Source of the DNA: Pararge aegeria
Lineage: Eukaryota > Arthropoda > Insecta > Lepidoptera > Nymphalidae
Assembly: GCF_905163445.1 (NCBI RefSeq)
Contig: NC_053183.1
Coordinates: 20,398,001-20,462,000, forward strand
Reading direction: 5' to 3'
DNA: 64,000 nt
Shown here: in pieces, positions 1-9,340 of the stretch
Layout of the letters: the number at the start of each line of letters is the position of its first letter
Numbering within the stretch: the stretch's first letter is position 1
Notes under the pieces: model-generated
What the model saw: the letters and a program-made list of their open reading frames with translations, nothing else
The model's database searches: none
What the model was told of the DNA's origin: nothing
Program-made: the position numbers and the translations under genes

Positions 1-130
1 AAGTGCTTATTAATTAGGCCTACTTGAAATAAATGAATTTTGAATTTAAATCTTGAATTTGAACTTTGAATTTGAATTTTGAATTTTAATTTTGAATTTG
101 AATTTTGAATTTTGAATTTGAATTTGAATT
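1..130 (+). mobile_element. Family B LINE 3' end with expanded TTTGAA tail
   Basis: The start matches the last bases of the family B LINE seen intact at 20137-20189 ('aagtgcttat', 'aggcctacttgaaataaatg'). Here the terminal tail has expanded into an irregular TTTGAA/TTTTGAA repeat running to about base 130. Only the extreme 3' end lies inside the window; any body would lie upstream. Orientation follows from the tail, which marks the 3' end of a target-primed element. Confidence 0.75.
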
Positions 131-387
131 CGGGGTCACCGAGTTTTGTCTATTTTTCTGAATTATGTGCGTTTGAATCAATTAAATGTCACTTGTAATT
201 AACAGTGAATGAAAACATCGTAAAGCAACCTACATGCCTCAGAGTCCTCCATAATGTTCTGAAAGACGTATGAAGTATACCGTATCGCACTTAGCCAGTG
301 TGTTGAACTACGGCTTAAACCTTTCTCATTCTAAGCGGAGACCTGTGCCTTTTAGTAGCCTGGTTTATGAGTTAATAATGATGTTCA
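131..387 (+). repeat. Family E SINE, tRNA head mostly lost
   Basis: From about 170 the sequence follows the body of family E: a 'cacttg..attaacagtgaatgaaaacatcgt' block, 'catgcctcagagtcctccataatgttctgaaag', then 'ctcattctaagcggagacctgtgcc' and a closing 'tgatgttcaa'. Better copies lie at 35059-35285 and 58518-58801. The A-box is not recognisable; the B-box area may be represented by 'ggggtcaccgagttttg'. It directly follows the tail of a family B LINE. Confidence 0.65.
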
Positions 388-461
388 AAATACGTGATGT
401 TTAAGTACAGGTGTTACTGTATTCCTTCCATTAATTTATTAAGTCTCACTCTGTTTATATA

Positions 462-690
462 TAAGAAAGAAAGAAAGAAAGAAAGAAAAACTTTATTTGG
501 ATATACACACACTAGAATTAAAATACAACTTAATAGTCTACACAACAATTATAGGAACGGTGTGATCCCAAAATGGTCTTCACTCAGCATGTTTGCAGTG
601 CCTGTTAAGACACAGCGCTGATCTTCCGTGAAGCCAGACGTGACGTTTGGACGGTAGGCACTGTCAGAGCGACGCTTAAAAACTATGGGT
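462..690 (-). mobile_element. LINE-like 3' UTR with (GAAA)n tail
   Basis: An 'agaaagaaagaaagaaaga' run followed by 'aaaaactttatttggatatacac' is the reverse complement of a polyadenylation-like signal plus simple-repeat tail, as at the 3' end of a non-LTR element on the minus strand. The part at 610-650 ('cgctgatcttccgtgaag', 'cgtgacgtt') matches 25328-25358 ('cgctgattttcagctaag', 'agtgacgtt'), beside another GAAA-rich tail at 25198. That recurrence supports one shared family. No coding sequence remains. Confidence 0.5.
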
Positions 691-2039
691 ACAATAATAC
701 AATTTAAAAGTAATATATAATTAAAAAATAAGAAGTGTAATAATAAATAAAAAATAATATAAAAGATTTGTATACATATATAATATTTTGTTACGATCGA
801 ACCGATGAAAAAAAAAATCCTCATATTATATGAGTATTTTTAATAACTCTAACATTTAACTATACAAACTAATGGGAAATCAAAACTTGACTTCTGACAA
901 ATGAAAGCCTTAGCGTAAATTGTTACACTTTCTTACTTGATGTCAAGTGGCAAATACAAAACATTTACTTAAAAAAGCTATCCGAAACTTAACAGATGGT
1001 GGTGACAGGTCCCAAGAAGCACCAAGATTGGCTCGCAGTGGTCTGGCAAGACAAAAAGTCGTAAGACAAAAGTAGCATGAAGTGTGCGCTGATCTCACGG
1101 TCGAGGTGTCCAACTTTTTCAGCGTTTTTAGCGCTGATAACTGACGGCTGCAGCGTTGCGATACGGCGCGGGCTCGATCGCTATTCAAACAGAGGCACGC
1201 CTAGCTTTTGTTTTAGGAAAAACATTTTCTTTATGTACCTAGCTACAAATTTGTAGGGCGCTCTTTGTTCAATATATATTTTTATTCAGTGAAATAAAAT
1301 AGTGTAAGAAAATTCCTATCTTAAATATCTTCGAGCATCAATACACAGTTACCTAAATATTAAGAATGAGTTTCACGTGAAACCTTTTAAGTGAGATATT
1401 GTTAATGTGTTTTTTACTTTTCCTATGTTATTAATGTATTGTCATTATTGTGAATCGTTTTTGCACGCCTCATTAGCGGAGCGTGAGGTGATGCTCAACT
1501 CTCGACATGTCAAAAAAACCAGTCTTTCAAAACTTAAATTATGTTTTTTTTTATTAGTATAACACTTACAGGATAATATGAGTGCACTAACATCAAGTTA
1601 AATAATCTGTCTAGCACATATTATATATATTTTATAAGCAATTATTCTTGTTCAATATAGTAAATAAAAATAAAACTAATCATTCTTGGACGTCCGTGTG
1701 TCTGTGTGGACGAAAAAATTATGTTACCGGAATATTTTTTTTTTATGATATAAAGTAATGCACAGTGCTGATTCCTAGTTAATATTAGCGTTCTAAGTAC
1801 TGTCGTTTAATTATAATTTATCAAAAACTAAAAAAATACGACTGCGTTTTATATCTATATATACATTTTCTTTCTATATGCAAGAGTATGTGGAAAATCA
1901 AGATTCGCGCATGCGCTATGTAAATTTCGTCTCATAAAATCGCGTGAGACATAAAGATATTAATTTTATTCGTTATCTCATTTTAAAAAACTTGAGTTTT
2001 TGTTTTAGGATTTTTTTTTAAATGTGAATGACCGCTATG
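691..2039. other. AT-rich stretch without recognised gene
   Basis: No coding or repeat signature I can name, apart from a short CpG-rich patch at about 1080-1195 that contrasts with the AT-rich surroundings. Homopolymer-rich runs dominate 700-900 and 1620-1860. Confidence 0.4.
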
Positions 2040-2188
2040 AGGCGTGCACTTTTGGATTTTCGAAATTTTTCCCAACTATTTTGAATTGAGTAAAACATCG
2101 ATATGAACAAATAGAAGAAGAAGATGTACTTTATTGCACACAAACATCGAAATATACATAAAATATAGAATAAGCAACAGAATAAGAA
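2040..2188 (+). repeat. Left arm of a 150-bp inverted segmental repeat
   Basis: This segment is nearly identical, in reverse complement, to 3073-3222; only a few substitutions are visible (for example 'gaagaagatgtact' against 'gaagaagaagtact'). It contains about 78 bp of apparent unique flank followed by a LINE 3' end on the minus strand (TTC-rich tail, then 'tactttattgcacac', from about 2115). Because flank and LINE end are both duplicated, this is an inverted duplication of a genomic segment, not two separate LINE insertions. A 'tcattcagggaagg' motif follows at 2201-2214; its reverse complement abuts the other arm at 3220-3233. Confidence 0.85.
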
Positions 2189-2781
2189 CAGAATAATATA
2201 TCATTCAGGGAAGGATATATTAGGAATAATTGATGGACCTAGACGAATTCTCAACTGATAAGAAGTGGAAAACCATCCAGGTATGCATGAACATGCCCTT
2301 CGAAGTGGCGCTTTGTGAGAGGATAGTCAAAATTAAATAAAAGATATTGGTGTTTTGTAAAAATTTATATTGAAATATAAGCATTCATTTCATACATATT
2401 TAAAGTCGGTTAAAAACGGAGAGAGCGGTAATACGTTTAGGCAAAAGTCTAGCTTTGAGCGCCATGTAGCGAGAGCATTGGATGCACGCAGACTGATTTG
2501 ATTTTAGAGGCAAATTGCTATGAAATGAAACTTTCGGATCAGGTAAGTTTAATATCACGTGTAAGATAAATTTTGTGTTCATATTGTAAGTAGGTATTTG
2601 CAGTCGACTTTCTTCAAACAGGTGGATCTTTTTGGGTTTTTTTAATGTATGAAATTCAATACTTGTTTATGGCTTTAGTGTGCAAATTGGGCTCAAGGTA
2701 ATTCGACAATGTTGTGTGATGTGTGAGATGGAATGGGCACGAAGGATTTTGATCGATGAAAATAATGCAAAGTTAATTTTG

Positions 2782-2925
2782 GATCATCATCATATCAACA
2801 CGTCCACTGCTGGACATGGGTCTTTTGAAGGGAGTTCCTAATTCCACGGTTCTGTGACGCTTGGATCCAGCGGATACCTGCGACGCGCTTAATGTCGTCC
2901 AGCACCTTGGGACCCCAACGTCCAT
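2782..2925 (-). pseudogene. RTE-type LINE 3' terminal fragment
   Basis: Read on the minus strand this is the end of family D: the 'cccaaggtgctgg' region, 'ctggatccaagcgtcac', 'cccatgtccagcagtggacg' and the closing 'tgatatgatgatga'. The same order is seen in the longer copies at 8690-9193, 40292-40765 and 46759-47058. It is truncated, and its 5' edge ends exactly where a large palindrome starts at 2926. It is far too short to encode a working product. Confidence 0.8.
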
Positions 2926-2999
2926 CAAGAGAGCTGAAATAGATTCCTGCGAACAAATATAAAAATATTTGTTCGCAGGAATCTATTTCAGCTCTCTTG
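2926..2999. repeat. Perfect palindrome, 35-bp arms, 4-nt loop
   Basis: The arms 2926-2960 and 2965-2999 are exact reverse complements (starting 'caagagagctgaaatag') around a loop of four A. The palindrome joins the RTE fragment on its left to a plus-strand LINE 3' UTR on its right and lies between the arms of the larger 2040/3222 inverted repeat. Confidence 0.95.
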
Positions 3000-3145
3000 C
3001 AGCTTTTCCTTCAGGCAGAGCTTGCCTGTAAGAGATTGCTTGCAGCAATAAGGCCGCCTTTGCATGCCTACAATTCTTGTTCTGTTGCTTATTCTATATT
3101 TTATGTATATTTCGATGTTTGTGTGCAATAAAGTACTTCTTCTTC
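2965..3145 (+). mobile_element. LINE 3' UTR with TTC tail
   Basis: The sequence runs 'ggcagagcttgcctgtaag', 'cagcaataaggccgcc', 'ttgttctgttgcttattc', then a 'gtgtgcaataaagtac' polyadenylation-like signal and (TTC)n tail. This is the layout of the 3' UTR of a CR1/L2-like or Jockey-like non-LTR element. Its last part is duplicated in inverted orientation at 2115-2188. No ORF survives. Confidence 0.6.
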
Positions 3146-3222
3146 TTCTATTTGTTTATATCGATGTTTTACTCAATTCAAAATAGTTGGGAAAAATTTG
3201 GAAAATCCAAAAGTGCACGCCT
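3073..3222 (-). repeat. Right arm of the 150-bp inverted repeat
   Basis: Reverse complement of 2040-2188, including the LINE 3' end and about 78 bp of non-LINE flank beyond the TTC tail. Identity stops sharply at 3222, where 'ttccctgaatgatat' begins; that motif occurs in the opposite sense just beyond the left arm. Confidence 0.85.
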
Positions 3223-3490
3223 TCCCTGAATGATATTGGAATGATCCCTGTATTACACAGATTACTTGCGTTTAGGAATAATCTAAATTCAAATTTCATC
3301 TTATTGTAACAGAATCCCAGCAGAAATATGATATTCTATTGGGAAAACACGCCATCTTTTAATCATCGCCCAGCCTTTGTGAAATAAAAACGTAAAAATT
3401 AACTGAGCACAAGCTTCGATCTGCTTCTTTTATGAAATAACTCGAGCGTATTTTTAAAATGAACAACATTTTTACGAGCATTACTAGAAA

Positions 3491-3655
3491 CAACCTATTT
3501 TTAACCGATTTCAAAAAGGAGGAGCTTATCAATCGGGATGTTTTTTTATTGTATCTTCTGGTATAACTTAGCCGTATTATATAGACGGATTTGCAAAATT
3601 ATTTTTTGACCAAAAGGGGTTAATTCCGATATGGTCGCATTTAATTTTTTTTATT
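3491..3655. repeat. Dispersed repeat around 'accgatttcaaaaagg'
   Basis: 'tttttaaccgatttcaaaaagg' here resembles 'tttttaatcgacttcaaaaagg' at 63686-63707. Both continue into AT-rich sequence mentioning 'ttctggtataac' or 'gttaccagaagata'. I recognise the motif as common in insect repeats but cannot assign a family. Confidence 0.35.
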
Positions 3656-3730
3656 CAGTATCAAGTGAATAGATGTTTCATATTATTTTCGCGACTGGGA
3701 TATGCATATTTACTAACTTATAATAATAAC

Positions 3731-3824
3731 TAGATGTGCCCTGCGGCTTCGCCCGCGTAAATTATGGGACGCAACGTACTGCTACAGAGTCTACACCTAA
3801 CTCAATAAATCAGATACCATATGA
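3731..3824 (-). mobile_element. Helitron 3' end (CTAG terminus)
   Basis: On the minus strand the sequence ends '...cgggcgaagccgcagggcacatCTAG' followed by T, the expected Helitron 3' border. The same end, with the same internal 'gattta..gaggtta' side, recurs at 42767-42850, so these are two copies of one subfamily. The 5' part is missing: the sequence passes directly into a LINE fragment near 3825. Confidence 0.65.
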
Positions 3825-4112
3825 AAATTTCTTATCAATCGTAAAAAGGAGGACTGTACCTCTGTGCAGAGCATGCATGGAGGCAGATGAAACACCGACA
3901 CACGTAATGCTCCGATGTAGAGGAGTAGCAGAGCAACGCGTAGAATACCTAGGCTCTCCAGCATCACTCCCTGAAGCACTTGGCGACCTGGGCGGCCTGC
4001 TTAGCTTCTGGAGTAAGCTCAGCTGGCTGGAGTGACCCAGCAGGGAGCCGTACCATTGGCACTACGTAAAACGGAAGGTTCCAGCCGACCAAGTACGGAG
4101 GCAATATTTCAA
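3825..4112 (+). pseudogene. LINE ORF2 C-terminal remnant (zinc-knuckle/RNase H side)
   Basis: A frame from about 3825 to the stop at 4033-4035 encodes a 70-residue tail with CxxC...H...C spacing (LCRACMEADETPTHVMLRC), followed by a Leu/Gly-rich stretch ending in SWLE. This is the cysteine-rich C-terminal end typical of R1/I/Jockey-type non-LTR polymerases. The following 3' UTR ('ggcactacgtaaaacggaagg') recurs at 22270-22310 and, on the minus strand, near 56840-56890. Reverse transcriptase and endonuclease are absent, so it is a 5'-truncated dead copy. The open frame upstream of 3825 runs into Helitron sequence and is not genuine coding. Confidence 0.75.
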
Positions 4113-4584
4113 CAAACGACTTAGGTATGGGTGAATGATATATAAGTTCTTGCCCTTGGAGCTTTAGTCACCCACTATTTGAAACATTCAATCACGTAAA
4201 TATTGCCAATCGCAAATGCCCGTCCCGAGGACCTACTATACTTTTGCCTTATTTAAAAAACCATTGAATTATCTATAACTAACGCCTGCATTACTGTTTT
4301 GCTTAACAGCAACACTACATATTAGTCCATAGCGTTGCATATAGTATTTCAGTTTGATTTATTTCAAGTATTTTTTTGTTAAAAAAATCACAAAAAGTTA
4401 GTTACTCGTAAGTTAGACCAATTTTGATATCGGTCTGTGCGTCTGAGTATCTGTACCTAGCACTCAACTGGATAAACCACTTAGAGTGCACTTTTTGTAT
4501 TACGTATGTTTCAATTCCGAAAACGTTTTAAGATACTTGTAAGAAAAAAGGTTAGATCCTGTTTCACACTTGCCCCAACCGACT

Positions 4585-4664
4585 GCGGCCTGAACCGTTC
4601 TCATTCTGAGAGGAAACCCGTGCCCTGTGTGGGCCAGTAATGGGGTTTGATGATGATGATGATG
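4585..4664 (+). repeat. Family E SINE 3' end with GAT repeat
   Basis: 'tgcggcctgaaccgttctc', 'gaggaaacccgtgccctg', 'gggccagtaatggg' and the run of TGATGA are the 3' third of family E, as in 58690-58801. The head is missing. Confidence 0.65.
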
Positions 4665-4720
4665 AATAATAATAATAATAAAAGCCTTTATTGAACAATC
4701 CAATAAAAAAATAATAATAA
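4665..4720 (-). mobile_element. LINE-like 3' tail (AATAAT)n, minus strand
   Basis: 'aataataataataataaaagcctttattgaac' is the reverse complement of a 'caataaagg' signal with an ATT tail and abuts the E SINE tail. Only the terminal bases can be recognised. Confidence 0.4.
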
Positions 4721-5017
4721 TATGAAAGTTATCCTAATCAAAAGTCACTTAATAATAAACTTAAATAATAAACAGTCTAATTGACACCGGTTGTAAGATT
4801 TCCACACTTTCCTATTACAGGTCATCCTCCTTCAGGTAACACCAGCCATCTTTCTAATATCATCCTCCCATCTAACACGCTAAATCCCTTTCTTTCTTTT
4901 ATTTTGTCTGATGATGAATACTGAGGTTGATATAATCATCTCAAGGAGAATCTTAGCCCTACAAGACCTCGGGGTTTGTAAACAAAAATGCAAACTGTTG
5001 TACTAATGAAAATTTAA

Positions 5018-5067
5018 TTCCGAGAGAAGACATGTGCCAGAGGCCAGTAATAGGTTGATGATGACTC
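5018..5067 (+). repeat. Family E SINE 3' remnant
   Basis: 'ccgagagaagacatgtgcc', 'gaggccagtaataggttg' and 'atgatgac' match the end of family E. This is a short, diverged remnant. Confidence 0.5.
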
Positions 5068-6019
5068 TAATTTAACTGTTTCTAAACTAACTCTAAACAG
5101 TCCTATTCATCCTGTGGTAAAATAGCAGCCAAAGTCATCAATTAAAAGTCTGTAAGCTATCTAAGAATGCTCAGGAACTTTCTCAAGAGAAAAAATTAAA
5201 TTGTAAATCCTTGACGTTTAAAATGCAAAACAATTATGAACTTCAAACAAAAAAATCGCTAAAAGGCAGCCGTCCATAACTTACGCAAGAAGAGCTTTAA
5301 AAGGACACTCGAAACCTCTTCCAGTCTTTATAAGTTTTCGTTTGAATTGTTAACTTCTTAAGAGAATTTTTTCGCATGTTGGAAGTAAAGGTCAAATGAA
5401 AATAAGGAGTTCTGATTTTTTTCTAACAACATAACGAATTTACATAGGTCTTTTAGATTGCAAAATTATCTTTACCTGTATTTTTTCTATTTATTTATTT
5501 ATTTAAGTACATATACATTAGTCATACATTTAACCCACTTACAGCCAAGGTTATACAAATTAATTTATATACACGTAAAATTTTTACTTAAAAAGAATAA
5601 TTGGCCATATGTTAGGGTGAATATTTGACTCCTAACTAGATATCTGTGTCTAGGATATCATAATAAATCAACCACGAACTTTCGGCTTGTAAGTACTTAT
5701 TATGTGTATTTATTGTTGTAGCTAACCTGAACATTTAGTTATGTATAAGCAAATGCAAGCACTAATTACCTATGTTGTACATAACATGATAGACTTACCT
5801 GCTGTTAAAACACTAAGGAGACATTAAAATGTGCAATGACACTACAAAAACACCACACAAATAAATTAAACACTTTTCTATTACAACACACCAAACGCTC
5901 CGAAATTACCCATACATTAATAATGATGTTTGCTTACCCGCAAATTTTACGGCGAACAGTCGGCGCGCGCGCAGTGCAGTCTCTATACCTGTTTATAAAA
6001 AAACTGTAGCCAGAAGATT
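5068..6019. other. No clear gene; possible minus-strand leader exon inside
   Basis: Mostly AT-rich sequence. A minus-strand (TTTA)n/'tacttaaataaataaat' LINE-like tail lies near 5488-5510. A GC-richer patch ('cggcgcgcgcgcagtgcag') lies at about 5950-5985. Reading leftwards on the minus strand from it, a consensus CAG|GTAAGT donor occurs with its G at 5799. That is compatible with a non-coding first exon of about 185 bases but is not proof of one. Confidence 0.25.
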
Positions 6020-6406
6020 TCGGTACATTTAGTATATTTTTATAATTTTGACTGGGGGATGCTTTATAATCGATACTGAGACCAAAACAGGTTTTTATTT
6101 AATTTTTGTCTGATGTCTAAATAAAATTTGGTGTAGTGGTAGCTGATATTCCGGGTCAACATATAGGATACTTTTTATCCCGATAAACAATAAGTTGGAA
6201 ATGGGATGAATTTTTTTAATCAATTTTACTTCATAGCTCCGTTTAAGTTGAACCGATTTCAATAATTATTGTTTTATTTGAAAGCGTGTACTTTCATTAA
6301 AGTTTGACAAACATGTATTGTCAAACTTTAATGAAAATCTGATAAAAGTTGTCGGAGATAAAGGACATAGGAGCAAGTCTCAAGGCAAATGGGGAAAAGA
6401 TCGTAC
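6020..6406 (+). repeat. Helitron-associated repeat, copy 1
   Basis: Closely parallels 27247-27646: 'ggatgctttataat', 'ggtagctgatattccggg', 'ggatactttttatcccgat', 'aacaataag', 'ttacttcatagctccg', 'tgtcggagataaagga'. Both copies lead into a segment beginning '...taatattataaatgc' and ending in a Helitron-like CTAG terminus, so they are probably one longer Helitron family or a fixed composite. Confidence 0.7.
6292..6336. repeat. Hairpin, 19-bp perfect arms
   Basis: The arms 6292-6310 and 6318-6336 are exact complements around a 7-nt loop (acatgta). The paralogous copy at about 27513-27548 keeps the loop and right arm but has lost most of the left-arm pairing. Confidence 0.9.
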
Positions 6407-6905
6407 CACGCTATTAATATTATAAATGCTAAAGTTTGTGAGGATGGATGTATGGATGGATGGACTAAAGTATTTTTTATGGATTAAAGTACTCATTACA
6501 ATTTACAATCTACAAAATCGTCCGGGTGGCTATATTTCTAACTGTTAAGTCACAATAACCGGTTTTTGTTATAATTTGTCAATCGAAACACAGGTACAAT
6601 GTATAGATGGTAACATTCCTATCATGATTCTAATCCTGCAAATTTCTCTTTCAATTATTCAAGTTATCGTTTAGAAGTTACGGCGGGTATAGAAAAGCTA
6701 AAAGCAAGGAAAATGCAGGGGGCCGGCCGCCCGCTTACGTATTATATTTAATATAATACGTAAGCGGTCCAGGTTTATTTTAAATTATTACTTTGAAATA
6801 AACCTGGACCCGGTAGGTGGCGCTGCAATTAGGTTCGTGGTTTTTTAAGATATTAAATCCGATAATAACCGATTTGATGCAGACGAAGTTGCGTGGGTCA
6901 GCTAG
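6407..6905 (+). mobile_element. Non-autonomous Helitron, 3' end intact
   Basis: The start region 'ctattaatattataaatgc' and 'tttgtgaggatggatg' corresponds to the intact small Helitron at 27647-27841. The right end reads 'gcagacgaagttgcgtgggtcagCTAG' with T at 6906, matching the Helitron 3' rule. Compared with the 195-bp relative it is about 300 bp longer, and the extra sequence contains two adjacent hairpins (6731-6810). The 5' TC is mutated ('cgctatt' for 'atcctact'). No Rep/helicase coding is present, so it is non-autonomous. Confidence 0.65.
6731..6810. repeat. Two abutting hairpins inside a Helitron
   Basis: The first hairpin, 6731-6767, is a perfect palindrome with 18-bp arms and one central base. 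The second has arms 6766-6780 and 6796-6810 (15 bp, 'ggtccaggtttattt') around a 15-nt loop. They share two bases at the join. Confidence 0.92.
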
Positions 6906-7828
6906 TTTAAAATAAAACTAAGCTTATGTTAGAATGGCTAAAATAATATATAGTCATTGATCCATATAAGTTCGATTGGGAATTCAAAAAGTCAGAAGCC
7001 AGATTTTTTTTTCCGAGATTTATTAGAAGCTTAAGAAAGAATATGTTACTATAGTTTTAGAATGTTACATTTTCTCGTGTCATCGGAGCGTATCTTCCCA
7101 GATACTTTGCTCATCATAATATCCTGCAAGAGCCCGTATCTGCCATACGTACAATAGTTGCCCCAGATAAGAAACTTTTGTAATTTTTACGGGTTTTCAA
7201 AGTTCGCACTGACTACCATCCGACCACCTAACCATAATATTATTTGGATTTAACCTTTTCCAAAATGGCACCTTCACTGTATGATTATAGATAAACACAC
7301 TCAGAAGGCTTTAGGGTAGTAATAACGAGGTTCGACCCTACTCGGTAACAAAATATTACGACTTGTGTTTCACAGACGACTGTTATTCGAAACATTTTCA
7401 TATTGTTTTAGCATTCAACCTTTGTATGGACCCCAAAGGCTCAACTATAAAAGGCAAATAATGATTTTTTGGCCCCTTATATTTTATGCAGACCTATCTA
7501 CTCACTTATAATAATAATATATAAGTATATTTTCACCTTTGAAACTTCGACCAACATCTTAAGAAGCTTTCGCTTGGTTGGATCAAGGGTCGTATACAAA
7601 AGTAAAGAAGGCAGTAATTCTTGAAACGGCACGTATTGTGAGGAGGTTCCTCACACTGGAGCCCTGATCGCCGGTTGCTTGGGTATTTAAAAGCCCCGCA
7701 AGCGCAAGTTTTTATAAATTTTTAATAGTGTTTCTTTTCAAGTAATGTTAATTGACCCATTTCGTTTTTATTTATCGATACGATGTTTCGATATATTTTA
7801 CGTTACATATTATAAAAATTAAGCTTAA
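6906..7828. other. AT-rich sequence, nothing recognised
   Basis: I see no coding frame of note, no tRNA-like boxes and no match to the other repeat families of this window. Confidence 0.4.
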
Positions 7829-8000
7829 TTGGATTGGATGCTCCGGTTTCGGAGCGAAACGTGCGTAGGGGGTACATTGCCAAAGATCTGTTTGGTCTAG
7901 AGTATATGGATTGAAGTAATTACAAATTACACAATACAGATTCTCCTACTTTTTGCGGAGTATAGCAAACTAAGCTTAATTTTCCTAATATAGCATGGAT
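7829..8000 (+). repeat. Dispersed repeat family I, copy 1
   Basis: 'ggatgctccggtttcggagc', 'gaaacgtgcgtag', 'agatctgtttgg', 'acagattctcct' and 'gcggagtatagcaaa' recur in the same order on the minus strand at 34130-34284. A shorter piece ('aattaagcctaattttcata') is at 13727-13757. The class is unknown to me; there is no ORF. Confidence 0.65.
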
Positions 8001-8530
8001 TTCCGTTAAGTAAAACCTGCTTCTATCCAATAATATTAATAAAGGCACCGGCTTACAATAAATGCTACATCTCAGAGCAATAATATCTAACAGGCACGAA
8101 TACCGCTGTAAAAACATTTTCGTTTGCGAAGTTTATGAAAAGTTGTCCTGCTGGAAACCACAGCGAGGGAAGTTGGAGCTAAGTTATGTTTACACAACGA
8201 GATCAACTTTGAGCAAACAAGATGTTGCACTGGCCTTACAAATGTTATGATTTTTCAGAATAGGTAATATAACTAAACCTCCCCACAGTCTTGCAATTAC
8301 AGGGCGTTAAAGGGCCGGTTCTATGTCCATTTTTAAATTAATTTAATTTTATAAACTACAAGCTTACATCATTGTTTTTTAATCAAATTAAAGATGTAAA
8401 CAGTTTTCATGAAACATTCACAAATATACACAAATTTGGAAGCAGTCATCAGTTTTTGTTTTATTTGTAAATGTAATTGTGGACTGTAACCATATTAGAA
8501 GTAAAAATACACTTTTCATGCAGTTTAATA

Positions 8531-8689
8531 ATTAATTTAAGGGTAATTGTATATAATTTTATAACAAATACCTGATGAAATCCTTGAGATGTCTCTCAAT
8601 AAGTTCAAAGTTTATATAAAATAGAAAAATCATATAATAATATGTATGATAAAAATGCTTAGGTATGAATTGCTCTATTTGAATTTTGG
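8531..8689 (+). pseudogene. Family C LINE C-terminal fragment, 5' part of a split copy
   Basis: 'taagggtaattgtatataat', 'gagatgtctctcaataag' and 'ttcaaagtttatataaaa' match the coding end of family C at 16715-16800. Small deletions break the frame. The copy stops after 'gaattgctct' and resumes at about 9194, because an RTE fragment (8690-9193) lies between. Confidence 0.75.
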
Positions 8690-9193
8690 TAAACTGCGTC
8701 AAGTCTTCGATTCGCCGATACTCCAATGCCTAAAGACGAAAGTCTTTAACGAGTGTGTCTTGCCTGTAATGACATATGAAGCGGAGGCTCGGACACTGAC
8801 AGTCGACCTGAACCACAAATTAAAAGTCGCGCAACGCGCTATGGAGCGAGCTCTGTTTGGAGTCTCTCTTCGGGATAGAATTCGCAATGAAAATATCCGT
8901 AGAAGAACTAAGGTCACCGACATAGCTCAAAGGATAAGCAAGTTGAAGTGGCAGTGGGCGGGTCATGTCTGTCGTAGGACCGATGGCCGTTGGGGCAGAC
9001 GTGTTCTGGAGTGGAGACCGCGTATCGGTAATCGCAGTGAGGGACGACCTCGAGCCCGCTGGACAGATGACCTTAAAAAGGTGTCTGGAAGCGGCTGGAT
9101 GAGGAAGGCGTAGGACCGTGTGTGGTGGTTCTTGGAAAAGCCTATGTTAAGCAGTGACGCTTGCAGGGTGTTTATGATGATTGATGAGGATGA
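8690..9193 (+). pseudogene. RTE-type LINE ORF2 C-terminal fragment
   Basis: The frame up to the stop at 9111-9113 encodes about 140 residues of the RTE C-terminal region. In order these are LRQVFDSPILQCLKTKVFNECVLP, then MTYEAEARTL (family: MTYGSETW), ALFGVSLRDRIRNENIRRRTKVTD, LKWQWAGHVCRRTDGRWGRRVLEWRP and ARWTDDLKKVSG. These follow the polymerase palm and thumb. The RT catalytic FADD-type box and the endonuclease are absent, so it is 5'-truncated. After the stop come 'cctatgttaagcagtgacgc' and a TGATGA-rich tail, the usual family D 3' end. It is inserted inside a family C LINE, which continues on both sides. This is the longest uninterrupted D frame in the window. Confidence 0.88.
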
Positions 9194-9340
9194 ATGGCTT
9201 AACTTTATAGCTCAACATTGACTCGAGTGTGAAAAAAAAACCTGGCTAAGTTTGTTGTGGGCTCTTCTCAGACCAGAGCGCGTTTGGAACCCTCCTAGCT
9301 TTTGTTTTAAGTTAGCGAATACAGTTATCACCAACACTAA
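9194..9340 (+). mobile_element. Family C LINE 3' UTR, 3' part of a split copy
   Basis: 'tttatagctcaac', 'tggctaagtttgttgtggg', 'cagaccagagcgcgtttgg', 'aaccctcctagctttt' and 'gcgaatacagttatcacc' match the family C 3' UTR. The copy is interrupted again at 9341 by a SINE. A weak continuation ('gctgtatgaacgtg', about 9609) follows the SINE. Confidence 0.8.
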
